NCBI GenBank assembly: GCA_009911065.1
Contig: QXWR01000009.1
Span: 62,001-126,000, forward strand
Source: Clostridiaceae bacterium
GTDB taxonomy: Bacteria > Bacillota > Clostridia > Lachnospirales > Lachnospiraceae
Direction of reading: 5' to 3'
Length of the DNA stretch: 64,000 nucleotides
Within the stretch, counting starts at the first letter, position 1. Each line of letters starts with the position of its first letter. Below, one piece after another: positions 8,271-16,535 of this stretch. The notes beneath the pieces were generated by a model. It saw only the letters and a list, made by a program, of their open reading frames with translations, made no database searches and was not told the DNA's origin. A program made the translations under genes and the position numbers.

Positions 8271-10583
8271 TTAGGATGTAAATGCCTTTTCCAACACTTC
8301 TTCCATGGTCTTTACATATACAATTTCCAGGCCATCTGTGATCTCTTCTGACAGCTCTCCAATATCCGGACGATTTTTATCTGGCACCAGCACCGTCTGA
8401 ATATGGGCCAGCTTGGCAGCCAGAATCTTTTCCTTCAATCCTCCAATGGACAGAACCCGGCCTCTAAGGGTAATCTCGCCGGTCATTGCCACCTTGGCAG
8501 ACACTTTTTTATCTGTGACTGCAGACAACATGGCTGTGGCCATGGTAATTCCCGCAGATGGACCATCCTTTGGCACAGCCCCCTCAGGAATGTGAATATG
8601 AAGATCATGTTTTTCAAAATAATCATGGGCCATGGAATATTTTGGACTGATGGAGCGCACATAGCTTAAAGCAGTCTGAGCAGACTCCTTCATCACATCT
8701 CCCATCTGGCCTGTCAGCTTCACCTCCCCCTTTCCCGGCATTACATTCACCTCAATCTGTAACGTATCGCCTCCCACGCTGGTCCAGGCAAGGCCTCGCA
8801 CAACCCCAACCTGATCTTCCTCGTTGGCATCTTCAAAGGTGATCTTTTCTTTTCCCAAATATTGTTCCAGATTAGACTCAGTGACACAGATCTCCTCCTT
8901 CTTGTTCTCCAGAAAATCTCTGGCCGCTTTTCGGAAAATCTCTCCAATCCGGCGCTCCAGATTCCGCACCCCTGCCTCCCTGGTGTAATTATGAATGATC
9001 TTCTTTAAAGCCTCGTCTGACACGCTTACCTGCTTTTTGGTCAAACCATTTTTTTCCAGCTGCTTTCCAATCAGAAAATCACGGCCAATATGGAATTTTT
9101 CATTTTCCGTGTAGCTGTTGACCTCAATTACTTCCATCCGGTCCAAAAGTGGGCGCGGAATGGACTGAGTGGTATTTGCCGTGGCAATAAACAACACATT
9201 GGACAGATTAATAGGCGCTTCTACATAGTGATCCCGGAACCGTACATTCTGCTCTCCATCCAGCACCTCCAAAAGTGCGGAAGATGTATCTCCTTTATAA
9301 TCACTGCTCACCTTATCAATCTCATCCAACAGCATTAAAGGATTGGATACTCCTGCCTGGCGCAGCCCTTCCACCAGCCTTCCTGGCATGGCTCCCACAT
9401 AGGTTTTGCGATGGCCTCGAATCTCTGCCTCATCCCGAACGCCGCCCAAACTGATTCTTACATACTTTTTATTCAGCGCCCGCGCCACAGACCGGGCAAT
9501 GGAAGTCTTGCCGGTTCCCGGAGGACCTACAAGACACAAAATAGGGCCAGCCCCCTTTTTGGTGAGGGCGCGGACTGCCAGATACTCCAAAATCCGCTCC
9601 TTTACCTTTTCCAGGCCATAATGGTCTGCATCCAAAATCTCCTGGGCATGTTTTATGTCATTGTTGTCCCTGGACATCCGGTTCCATGGCAGCTCCAGCA
9701 AAGTTTCGATATAGGTGCGAAGTACGTTTCCTTCCTGGCTGCTTCCGGGCATACCGCGAAAACGCTCAATCTCCTTGTGCAGCTTCTCCCTCACTTCCTT
9801 ATCCATCTTTAAGGAAGCCAGCTTCCGCTCAAATTCATCTGCATCTGATACCGGGTCTTCTCCCAACTCCTGCCGAATAATCTTTAACTGTTCCCGCAAA
9901 ATATAATCCCGCTGGTTTTTATCCACTGCCTCCTTGACTTTTGCCTGAAATTCCTGCCGGATTCGGGAAATTTCAATCTCATCTGTGAGATTTCCCACCA
10001 ACACTTCATACCGGGTCACAGCATCTTCCGCATTGAGGTAATCCTGCCGCACAGAGTAATCCCATGGAAGTTCGCTGGCCATGTGAAGCATTATCTCATC
10101 CAGTCCGCCTGCTGTCATCAGATTTGGAAGCACTTCTCTGGCAAATTTCGGATGCTGACGTCCATACTCCTCTGCCTTGTCCCGCAGCACCCGCCGCATG
10201 GCTTCTGCTGTCAGAGAATCTACATCGTCACTTCTCCAGGGAGACACCATGACTTCTCCGATCAATGCCGGGTCCATTGAATCCAGCACCAGAAGTTCAG
10301 CCCGCTCCATTCCTTCCACCATCACGCGAATCACGCCCCCAGGCATTTTTACAAGCTGTTTTACATGGACCACCACTCCAATGTGGTAAAGCTGTTCCAA
10401 CACAGGATTGGTATCTTCTGGGTCTCTCTGTGTCACAATGCAGATTTTCTGATCACTGACCATGGCCTTTTCCACTGCTGCCACGGACCTGGAACGGCTA
10501 ATGTCAAAACTCATGGTCATTTTCGGCAACACGGTCAGTCCCCGAAGGGCAATCACTGGCATTGTCATAACCGTTGTATCCAT
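8271..10583 (-). CDS. lon: ATP-dependent protease Lon
   Basis: A LonA-type protease of about 770 residues that degrades misfolded and regulatory proteins in the cytoplasm. The order is N-terminal substrate-binding domain ([13 protein letters not shown], residues 8-200), coiled linker, AAA+ module with Walker A GPPGTGKT and Walker [11 protein letters not shown], and C-terminal protease domain with the catalytic Ser in PKDGPSAGI and the Lys in the following KEKILAAK region. The start ATG at 10583 follows GAGGAGGATATT; the longer frame adds eleven residues that include the ribosome site. It is downstream of clpX but separated by a terminator, and is likely co-transcribed with engB. Confidence 0.97.
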   Translation of the reverse strand: MDTTVMTMPVIALRGLTVLPKMTMSFDISRSRSVAAVEKAMVSDQKICIVTQRDPEDTNPVLEQLYHIGVVVHVKQLVKMPGGVIRVMVEGMERAELLVLDSMDPALIGEVMVSPWRSDDVDSLTAEAMRRVLRDKAEEYGRQHPKFAREVLPNLMTAGGLDEIMLHMASELPWDYSVRQDYLNAEDAVTRYEVLVGNLTDEIEISRIRQEFQAKVKEAVDKNQRDYILREQLKIIRQELGEDPVSDADEFERKLASLKMDKEVREKLHKEIERFRGMPGSSQEGNVLRTYIETLLELPWNRMSRDNNDIKHAQEILDADHYGLEKVKERILEYLAVRALTKKGAGPILCLVGPPGTGKTSIARSVARALNKKYVRISLGGVRDEAEIRGHRKTYVGAMPGRLVEGLRQAGVSNPLMLLDEIDKVSSDYKGDTSSALLEVLDGEQNVRFRDHYVEAPINLSNVLFIATANTTQSIPRPLLDRMEVIEVNSYTENEKFHIGRDFLIGKQLEKNGLTKKQVSVSDEALKKIIHNYTREAGVRNLERRIGEIFRKAARDFLENKKEEICVTESNLEQYLGKEKITFEDANEEDQVGVVRGLAWTSVGGDTLQIEVNVMPGKGEVKLTGQMGDVMKESAQTALSYVRSISPKYSMAHDYFEKHDLHIHIPEGAVPKDGPSAGITMATAMLSAVTDKKVSAKVAMTGEITLRGRVLSIGGLKEKILAAKLAHIQTVLVPDKNRPDIGELSEEITDGLEIVYVKTMEEVLEKAFTS

Positions 10584-10669
10584 AATATCCTCCTCTTTAT
10601 CCTTCTCTCCTGACATTCATTTTAAGCCCGCCTGGAGAAATCAAATTTGGCTCTTTGCCCGCAAAATAA

Positions 10670-10695
10670 AAAATGGAAGCCTATGCTCCCATTTT
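10670..10695 (-). terminator. Terminator of clpX
   Basis: On the minus strand AAAATGGGAGC and GCTTCCATTTT pair around ATAG, followed by TTATTTT. It lies 20 nt after the clpX stop, separating clpX from lon. Confidence 0.8.
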
Positions 10696-10714
10696 CTAAC
10701 GGATAAATCCCCAA

Positions 10715-12016
10715 TCAGGCGATTTCCCCTGGTCTGTCCTTCTTCCGTCTCTGGGAGAGTGTTTTGCGCGGCACCGCTGTATCCCGATACACCAGCTCCG
10801 GCTCTCCGGTTTTATTTACCACATCCTTTGTGATTGTGCAAATCCCAATACTGCTGTCAGAGGGAATCTCATACATCAAATCCATCACTGCTGACTCCAT
10901 AATGGAACGAAGTCCACGGGCGCCGGTCTTCCGGCTTACTGCAAGGCTGGCAATTTCAAGAAGCGCCTCCCTGGTAAATTCCAGTTTTACATCATCCAGC
11001 TCAAAAAGTTTCTGATACTGTTTAGTAATGGCATTCTTTGGCTCTGTCAAAATCCGCACCAAAGCCTCTTCATTGAGAAGCTCCAACGATACGGTTACTG
11101 GCACACGTCCGATAAATTCAGGAATTAATCCAAACTTCACCAAATCCTGCGGCTCCACTTTTTTGAGAAGCTCGTCAATGTTTCTCCGGTTTTTGTCTAC
11201 CACCTCTGCATTAAAGCCAATGGAGCCTGCGCTCTGTCTGCGCTCAATGATCTTTTCCAACCCGTCAAAGGCTCCGCCGCAGATAAACAAAATGTTGGTA
11301 GTGTCAATCTGCAAAAGTTCCTGATGAGGATGTTTCCGTCCTCCCTGAGGAGGAACGCTTGCCACTGTGCCTTCCAGAATTTTCAAAAGAGCCTGCTGCA
11401 CTCCTTCGCCGGACACATCTCTGGTGATGGACACATTTTCCGATTTTTTGGTAATTTTGTCAATCTCATCAATATAAATAATACCATATTCTGCTTTTGC
11501 AATATCATATTCTGCCGCCTGAATCAGCTTCAGCAGGATATTTTCCACATCTTCTCCCACATAGCCCGCCTCTGTAAGAGCGGTGGCGTCTGCTATGGCA
11601 AAGGGTACGTTCAGCACTTTTGCCAGGGTCTGAGCAAGATAGGTTTTTCCGGAACCAGTAGGTCCCAACATCAAAATATTGCTCTTTTGTACATCCACAT
11701 CCATGTCTTTTCTGGAAGTGATGCGCTTATAGTGATTATAAACTGCCACAGACAGCACTTTTTTTGCCGTCTCCTGTCCGATTACATATTCATCCAGAAA
11801 TGCCTTGATCTCCTTGGGCTTTAACAGGTTGATTCCTGCAAAATCCGGATCTGCGCTTTCCTGCTCGTCAAACTCCTCCTCCAGAATCTCCGCGCAAAGA
11901 TCAATGCACTCGTCGCAGATAAAAACATTGTTGGAGCCGGCAATCAGCTTTTTCACCTGATCCTGGGTCTTCCCGCAGAAAGAGCATCTGACTCTGTCAT
12001 CCATTCTGTTCGGCAT
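10715..12016 (-). CDS. clpX: ATP-dependent Clp protease ATP-binding subunit ClpX
   Basis: The AAA+ unfoldase that feeds substrates to ClpP. The 433-residue protein starts with a zinc-binding domain (CSFCGK and CDECIDLC, four Cys), then the AAA+ domain with Walker A GPTGSGKT, Walker [11 protein letters not shown] and the arginine-finger region, plus the pore loop YVGEDVE. The IGF-type ClpP-binding loop appears as SIGFNAE. The start at 12016 follows GAGGTGTGTT and gives [15 protein letters not shown]; ten residues upstream lack a ribosome site. It lies 75 bp after clpP, giving the usual tig-clpP-clpX order. Confidence 0.97.
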   Translation of the reverse strand: MPNRMDDRVRCSFCGKTQDQVKKLIAGSNNVFICDECIDLCAEILEEEFDEQESADPDFAGINLLKPKEIKAFLDEYVIGQETAKKVLSVAVYNHYKRITSRKDMDVDVQKSNILMLGPTGSGKTYLAQTLAKVLNVPFAIADATALTEAGYVGEDVENILLKLIQAAEYDIAKAEYGIIYIDEIDKITKKSENVSITRDVSGEGVQQALLKILEGTVASVPPQGGRKHPHQELLQIDTTNILFICGGAFDGLEKIIERRQSAGSIGFNAEVVDKNRRNIDELLKKVEPQDLVKFGLIPEFIGRVPVTVSLELLNEEALVRILTEPKNAITKQYQKLFELDDVKLEFTREALLEIASLAVSRKTGARGLRSIMESAVMDLMYEIPSDSSIGICTITKDVVNKTGEPELVYRDTAVPRKTLSQRRKKDRPGEIA

Positions 12017-12091
12017 AACACACCTCTGTCCTTTCTTTCTTTTCATGCAGTCCCAAACACGGTGGAAAAATCACCCAAATCTATCTTTTCC

Positions 12092-12673
12092 CTAATGGTT
12101 GGTCAGCACTTTATCCACCAGCCCGTAATCACAGGCTTCCTCTGCCGTAAGATAATGATCCCGCTCGGTATCTCTGCACACCACCTCATAAGGCTGGCCT
12201 GTGTTGGCAGCCAGAATCCGGTTCAGCTTTTCTTTTGTCTGTAAAATCTTCTCTGCCACAATCTGAATCTCCGTGGCCTGACCGCGGGCGCCGCCAGAAG
12301 GCTGATGAATCATCACTTCTGCGTTGGGAAGAATAAACCGCTTTCCCTTTTTGCCTCCTGCCAGCAAAAACGCTCCCATGCTTGCCGCCATGCCCACACA
12401 CAACGTAGACACATCGCATTTGATATAATTCATCGTATCGTAAATCGCCATGCCGGCAGTCACAGAACCTCCGGGGCTGTTAATATACAGGTTAATATCC
12501 TTGCCCGGATCTTCTGCCTCCAAAAACAGAAGCTGCGCCACAATTACGCTGGCTGACACGTCCGTAACCTCTTCTCCCAGGAAAATAATTCTCTCCTTTA
12601 ACAGACGGGAATATATGTCATAAGAACGTTCCCCTCTGCTGGTCTGCTCGATTACATAAGGTATTAACGGCAT
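12092..12673 (-). CDS. clpP: ATP-dependent Clp protease proteolytic subunit ClpP
   Basis: A serine protease of 193 residues that forms two stacked seven-membered rings. The catalytic triad is visible: Ser in GMAASMGAF, His in MIHQPSGG and Asp in [10 protein letters not shown]. The N-terminus [25 protein letters not shown] is standard in length and sequence. The ATG follows AAGGAGGATTTGGA. It lies between tig and clpX and is presumably expressed from its own promoter in the 290-bp gap after tig and/or by read-through. Confidence 0.97.
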   Translation of the reverse strand: MPLIPYVIEQTSRGERSYDIYSRLLKERIIFLGEEVTDVSASVIVAQLLFLEAEDPGKDINLYINSPGGSVTAGMAIYDTMNYIKCDVSTLCVGMAASMGAFLLAGGKKGKRFILPNAEVMIHQPSGGARGQATEIQIVAEKILQTKEKLNRILAANTGQPYEVVCRDTERDHYLTAEEACDYGLVDKVLTNH

Positions 12674-12851
12674 TCCAAATCCTCCTTCACTGTACTAGAA
12701 ATGCAGATTCCCCAAAAAACGGAAACCTGCACGTTCTTTCTACACCAGAGAATGTTTAAAAAATACGTTCTGCCATAAATGGCTGGAATGATCTTTTCAA
12801 CATGCTCTCACATAATCCAATTTAATTCCCTTGCCTTTTCTCTTAGAATCA

Positions 12852-12929
12852 TTTTCCAAAAGGGCAGATGAGAAAGGTAAGATAAGCCTGTCAGGCCAGA
12901 TTTACGATTTTCATCTGCACTATGGAAAA
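12852..12929. repeat. Imperfect 78-bp palindrome between tig and clpP
   Basis: Outer TTTTCC (12852) and GGAAAA (to 12929) enclose the 8-bp pair GCAGATGA / TCATCTGC and a near-symmetric core centred on CCTGTCAGG. It starts 36 bp downstream of the tig stop on the minus strand, so it may end the tig transcript, though no U-tract follows. The rest of the 291-bp gap (12674-12964) shows no gene. Confidence 0.6.
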
Positions 12930-12964
12930 GCAAGCCAGTGAAAGGCATGGTCATCTAAAAGGGA

Positions 12965-14251
12965 TTATACCAACTTCGCCTCTGCCACCAAAAAGTCAAT
13001 GGCTTCCTGAACTGCCAGATCTTCTCTCATCCGGTTAAGCCCAGTCTCTCCCATAAGCTCTCTTGTCTTCTCTGCATCCATCTTGTACAGGGTTGCCATC
13101 TTCTCAATCTCTGCATCGATTGCCTCCTCCGGCACTTCAATGTTCTCGGCAGCCACCACAGCTTCCAGCACCAGACGGGTGCGAATCCGCTTCTCTGCCT
13201 GTGGACGAATATCTTCTCTTAGCTTATCCAAAGTCATGCCAGTAAACTGCATGTACTGTTCCATTGTCAAGCCCTGAGACTGCATCCGGCGGGCATAATC
13301 TTCCAAAGTGCCGCTGATCTGCTCTTCAATCATAGCCTCCGGAATCTCCATGGAAGCATTGGCAACCACTTTTTCCAGAACGTTGTTCTCATTCTCTGTG
13401 GTAGCCTGTTTCTGCTTGGTCTCTGAAAGTTTTGCCTTCAAATCCGCTTTGTATTCCTCTAATGTCTCAAATTCAGATACTTCTCCGGCAAACTCGTCAT
13501 CCAGCTCTGGCAGCTCTTTGGCTTTGATCTCATGGATCACCACCTTAAATATTGCAGGCTTGCCAGCCAGCTCTTTGGCATGATAACTTTCCGGAAAGCT
13601 TACCTGAACTTCTACTTCCTCTTCCCGATTTTTGCCAATCAGCTGGTCTTCAAATGTATCAATAAAGGAATGGGAACCAATGGTCAGGCTGTAATCTTCT
13701 GCCTTTCCGCCCTCAAAGGGAATCCCATCAATATATCCGTCAAAGTCAATCACCACCTGATCTCCGTTTTCCACCGGACGGTCTTCCACGGAAACCAAAC
13801 GGGAATTTTGCTCTTGCACCTTTTTCAGTTCTGCTTCAAGGTCCGCATCCGTCACTTCCGGCCGCGCACGTTCTACCTCAATTCCCTTATACTCTCCCAA
13901 CGTTACTTCCGGCTTCAGTGCCACCAGAGCCGTATACACAACGTTCTGTCCCTTTTCTACCTTTTCCACTTCAATGTCCGGACGGGACACAATATCCAGA
14001 CCGCTTTCTTTTGCCGCATCCCGGTAGGTCTGATTGATAATCTCATTGACCGCATCCTCATACAAAACCCCTGGTCCATACATCTTCTCGATCAGAGCCT
14101 GGGGAGCTTTGCCTTTACGGAATCCTGGAATGTTAAATCTGCCTCTATTTTTCTTATAGGAAGTTTTAAGAGCCTCGTCAAACTGCTCTGCCGGCACTTC
14201 TACGGTTAATTTCGCCATGTTCTTTTCAAGCTTTTCTACTTGTAAACTCAT
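12965..14251 (-). CDS. tig: Trigger factor (ribosome-associated chaperone)
   Basis: A peptidyl-prolyl isomerase and chaperone of 428 residues that binds the ribosome exit tunnel. The ribosome-binding loop GFRKGKAP with flanking FNIP is clear near residue 43. The FKBP-type isomerase domain (QVVIDFDGYIDG, FPESYHAKELAGK) lies near residues 155-240 and the helical substrate-binding arms fill the C-terminus. The ATG at 14251 follows GGAGGAACCCAGACATT. It is the first gene of the tig-clpP-clpX-lon-engB neighbourhood on the minus strand. Confidence 0.97.
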   Translation of the reverse strand: MSLQVEKLEKNMAKLTVEVPAEQFDEALKTSYKKNRGRFNIPGFRKGKAPQALIEKMYGPGVLYEDAVNEIINQTYRDAAKESGLDIVSRPDIEVEKVEKGQNVVYTALVALKPEVTLGEYKGIEVERARPEVTDADLEAELKKVQEQNSRLVSVEDRPVENGDQVVIDFDGYIDGIPFEGGKAEDYSLTIGSHSFIDTFEDQLIGKNREEEVEVQVSFPESYHAKELAGKPAIFKVVIHEIKAKELPELDDEFAGEVSEFETLEEYKADLKAKLSETKQKQATTENENNVLEKVVANASMEIPEAMIEEQISGTLEDYARRMQSQGLTMEQYMQFTGMTLDKLREDIRPQAEKRIRTRLVLEAVVAAENIEVPEEAIDAEIEKMATLYKMDAEKTRELMGETGLNRMREDLAVQEAIDFLVAEAKLV

Positions 14252-14430
14252 AATGTCTGGGTTCCTCCTTCACTATGTATGGTCGTCTCGGCAGGGCGCC
14301 ACACTTCAGTGTACCATTATAGCATAGTCTCTCCATAATTACCAGTATTATTTTACACGTTTTCGGGTGGTTTTTCTATGGTTTTTTGTATTTAATTGTT
14401 TCCATTTTGTGAATTATTAGGTATACTGGA
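14252..14430. other. Divergent intergenic region, tig side
   Basis: This AT-rich stretch should hold the tig promoter on the minus strand. No clear 6/6 boxes were identified. The rest of the gap up to 14721 holds the G-quadruplex motif, the perfect hairpin and the CYTH gene promoter listed separately. Confidence 0.4.
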
Positions 14431-14462
14431 GGGGATTGGGGGGGGCAATGGGGGCAATGGGG
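14431..14462 (+). other. Canonical G-quadruplex motif
   Basis: Four plus-strand G runs of 4, 8, 5 and 4 bases are separated by loops of 3, 4 and 4 bases (ATT, CAAT, CAAT). This satisfies the usual G4 pattern with tracts of at least four. It is the only such motif noticed in the window and ends 2 bp before a perfect 30-bp hairpin. Confidence 0.85.
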
Positions 14463-14464
14463 CT

Positions 14465-14527
14465 GCAAAGGAGGGAGGAGGGATGGTGGAAAGACCCTCT
14501 TTCCACCATCCCTCCTCCCTCCTTTGC
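14465..14527. repeat. Perfect 30-bp inverted repeat with 3-nt loop
   Basis: The purine-rich left arm (14465-14494, starting GCAAAGGAGGG) is matched without error by the right arm (14498-14527) around CCC. There is no U-tract on either side, so it is not a standard terminator. The centre AAGACCCTCTTTCCAC also occurs in the left part of the palindrome at 1950-2083. It lies between the divergent tig and CYTH genes. Confidence 0.95.
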
Positions 14528-14633
14528 TCCTGTATTGGCAGTCTTTTGTGTGTTTGTCCAATCCCTTTTGGTTATTGTATAAAAGTGCTTTTGTGTATTT
14601 TTTGTGTTTTGGGATATTTTAATGCTAGTACTT

Positions 14634-14674
14634 TTTAAACATTTAATGTTTTAATGTATAATGTTTTAAAACAT
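14634..14674 (+). promoter_or_regulatory. Promoter with adjoining palindromes upstream of the CYTH gene
   Basis: TTTAAA, a 17-bp spacer and TATAAT (14657-14662) form a probable sigma-A promoter. A perfect 14-bp palindrome ATGTTTTAAAACAT (14661-14674) overlaps the end of the -10 box, and a near-palindrome AAACATTTAATGTTT (14637-14651) overlaps the -35 box. Their placement suits repressor binding, although AT-rich DNA makes such palindromes less surprising. Confidence 0.5.
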
Positions 14675-14721
14675 CTCATGTTTTTTAAGATTTTATATTT
14701 TTTAAAAATAGGAGGTTTTTT

Positions 14722-15207
14722 ATGGAAATTGAACGTAAATTTAAGGTTAGAATGCTTCCAGCCCAGTATAAGGATTCTCCTCATTGTATGATTGAACAAG
14801 CGTATTTATGTACCGATCCAGTGGTTCGTGTTCGTTGTCAGGATGATCAGTATTATCTGACTTATAAAGGGAAGGGACTTTTGGAGCGAGAGGAGTATAA
14901 TTTGCCTCTTACAAGGGAATCTTATGTCCATCTTCTCGCAAAGGCGGATGGCCTGATTCTTACAAAGACTCGCTACCAGATTCCGCTTTCTTCTCCTTGG
15001 GACAAGGGTTCTCTTTCTCTTATTGCGGAGCTGGATGTGTTTTCTGGTGATTATGAGGGGCTTTTGCTGGTGGAGGTGGAATTTCCTTCTAAGGAGGCAG
15101 CTCTTGCCTTTACTCCGCCGGATTGGTTCGGAGAGGATGTGACTTTTAGCGGGGAATATCAAAATTCTCGTTTGAGTAAAGGAAAAAAGGTTGGGCAAAA
15201 CCTATGA
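14722..15207 (+). CDS. CYTH-domain protein (triphosphate tunnel metalloenzyme)
   Basis: A 161-residue member of the CYTH / triphosphate tunnel family, recognised by the N-terminal EIERKF signature, alternating charged strands (VVRVRCQ, YYLTYKGKG, LTKTRYQIP) and the acidic EVEFPSKEAA near the end. Relatives hydrolyse inorganic tripolyphosphate or act as adenylate cyclases or thiamine triphosphatases; which applies here is unknown. ATG follows TAGGAGG at six bases. The stop codon lies inside a perfect 23-bp hairpin, so its last eight or so codons are also the left arm of the terminator. It is monocistronic, convergent with the small gene at 15231. Confidence 0.85.
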   Translation: MEIERKFKVRMLPAQYKDSPHCMIEQAYLCTDPVVRVRCQDDQYYLTYKGKGLLEREEYNLPLTRESYVHLLAKADGLILTKTRYQIPLSSPWDKGSLSLIAELDVFSGDYEGLLLVEVEFPSKEAALAFTPPDWFGEDVTFSGEYQNSRLSKGKKVGQNL

Positions 15208-15232
15208 ATCATAGGTTTTGCCCAACCTTTTT
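15184..15232. terminator. Bidirectional terminator shared by two convergent genes
   Basis: A perfect 23-bp inverted repeat with an AAT loop has a run of A at its left end and T at its right end, so it gives a U-tract in both directions. It contains the TGA of the CYTH gene and touches the TAA of the minus-strand gene. Confidence 0.95.
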
Positions 15233-15482
15233 ATCGGTCTATAAGCCCTAGAAGAACTACTCCGGCCAGAAGAGCCAGAAGCAGAATAATAATCCGGTCC
15301 ATCTGCTTGACGGTCAGGGGAATCCGGTCATAAAGCCGCTCTTTTAAGGGCAGACTTGCCTGGTATTCTTTTAAAAGCTCATTCTCTTTTTTCAGCCGTT
15401 CGTTTTCCAGCTCTAACTCGGATAAGGCTTTCTCTGGTTTTTCCGATTCTTCTGCCTGCACTTTTCTGCTTTCCTGGTCCAT
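15231..15482 (-). CDS. Small coiled-coil, tail-anchored membrane protein
   Basis: An 83-residue protein of unknown function. Residues about 12-42 form a Glu/Lys/Leu heptad-like coiled coil (ELELENERLKKENELLKEY); residues 62-80 are one C-terminal membrane helix (IIILLLALLAGVVLLGL). The topology suggests a cytoplasmic coiled coil anchored by its tail. ATG follows GGAGGAGTTACAAAA. It is 39 bp downstream of mglC on the same strand and shares a terminator at its end, so it is probably the last gene of the mgl operon. A link with sugar transport is only positional. Confidence 0.7.
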   Translation of the reverse strand: MDQESRKVQAEESEKPEKALSELELENERLKKENELLKEYQASLPLKERLYDRIPLTVKQMDRIIILLLALLAGVVLLGLIDR

Positions 15483-15521
15483 TTTTGTAACTCCTCCAAA
15501 GTGTATCTGAAAAACAAATGC

Positions 15522-16517
15522 TTACTTCTTTGCAATGTATTTCCGAATATCAAGAGCAATGGCTACTATAATAACAATACCCTGTACAATGTACTGATAG
15601 TTGGGGTCAATGCCCAAAAACTGCAGACAGGTTTTCAAAAGCTCAAACACTAAAACGCCGATTACCACGCCGGATACCCGTCCGATACCACCGTTTACCG
15701 ATACGCCGCCAATGGTACAGGCTGCGATGGCTTCCAGCTCATATCCGTTACCTGTATTTACACCGGCTCCGCCAGACTTGGCGCCCAGCAAGAATCCTGC
15801 AATGGCGTAAAGAGCTGCTGCTGACACATAAATAACGATCTTGGTCTTCTTTACATTGACACCAGCCACCTCTGCTGCCGCCTCGTTGCCGCCGATGGCA
15901 TACATATATTTGCCGTGGCGGGTGTAGTTATAGATAAACCACATAATGGCGCCGATAATTATGGCAATCAAAAACAAATAGGGAAAGACTCCAAATAGTT
16001 TTCCGTTGGCAATCACAGTATAGTCCGTCCGGTAGCCTCCCAATGGTACGGACTTGGTATACACCAGGTTAATGCCATAGACGATCATCTGCATACCCAG
16101 AGTTCCGATAAACGCAGGAACGCTTAAATAGGCAATGACAATTCCGTTAATTAGTCCGAAAATACAGCAAATGGCAACGCAGATTAAAAGAATCAGCCAC
16201 ACATTCAGTTCCGGGAAAATCTTGGTCAGTTCAAAACGGCCGCTGTAATCTGCCCGCTGAAGAAGGGTTCCTGCCAGACACGCGGCAAGACCTACAGAAC
16301 GTCCTGCGGAAAGGTCGGTCCCCTTGGTAATCAAACAGCCGGACACGCCGATGGCGATGATAAAACGACAGGCCACGTTGATTGAAATGTTGCTGAAGTT
16401 ACTGGGACTGAAGAAATTTTCCTTGGTAATCCCCACAACCAAAACCATCAAAAGAATCAGTATCACGATTCCGTTATTGATCAATATGTCTACTACATTG
16501 ACTTTCTTGCTGTTCAT
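15522..16517 (-). CDS. mglC: Galactose/methyl-galactoside-type ABC transporter permease MglC
   Basis: A 331-residue permease of the ribose/galactose group (BPD_transp_2 fold) with about ten membrane helices. Family hallmarks include GVSGCLITKGTDLSAGR, AFIGTLGMQMIVYG and AIGGNEAAAEVAGVNV, the last being the cytoplasmic loop that contacts the ATPase. It would form the homodimeric channel for the sugar presented by MglB. It follows mglA by 18 bp. MglC of E. coli has a similar length (336 residues). The exact sugar (galactose, glucose or a methyl-galactoside) is inferred from the partner proteins. Confidence 0.93.
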   Translation of the reverse strand: MNSKKVNVVDILINNGIVILILLMVLVVGITKENFFSPSNFSNISINVACRFIIAIGVSGCLITKGTDLSAGRSVGLAACLAGTLLQRADYSGRFELTKIFPELNVWLILLICVAICCIFGLINGIVIAYLSVPAFIGTLGMQMIVYGINLVYTKSVPLGGYRTDYTVIANGKLFGVFPYLFLIAIIIGAIMWFIYNYTRHGKYMYAIGGNEAAAEVAGVNVKKTKIVIYVSAAALYAIAGFLLGAKSGGAGVNTGNGYELEAIAACTIGGVSVNGGIGRVSGVVIGVLVFELLKTCLQFLGIDPNYQYIVQGIVIIVAIALDIRKYIAKK

Positions 16518-16535
16518 TCTCTCATCCTCCTCTTC

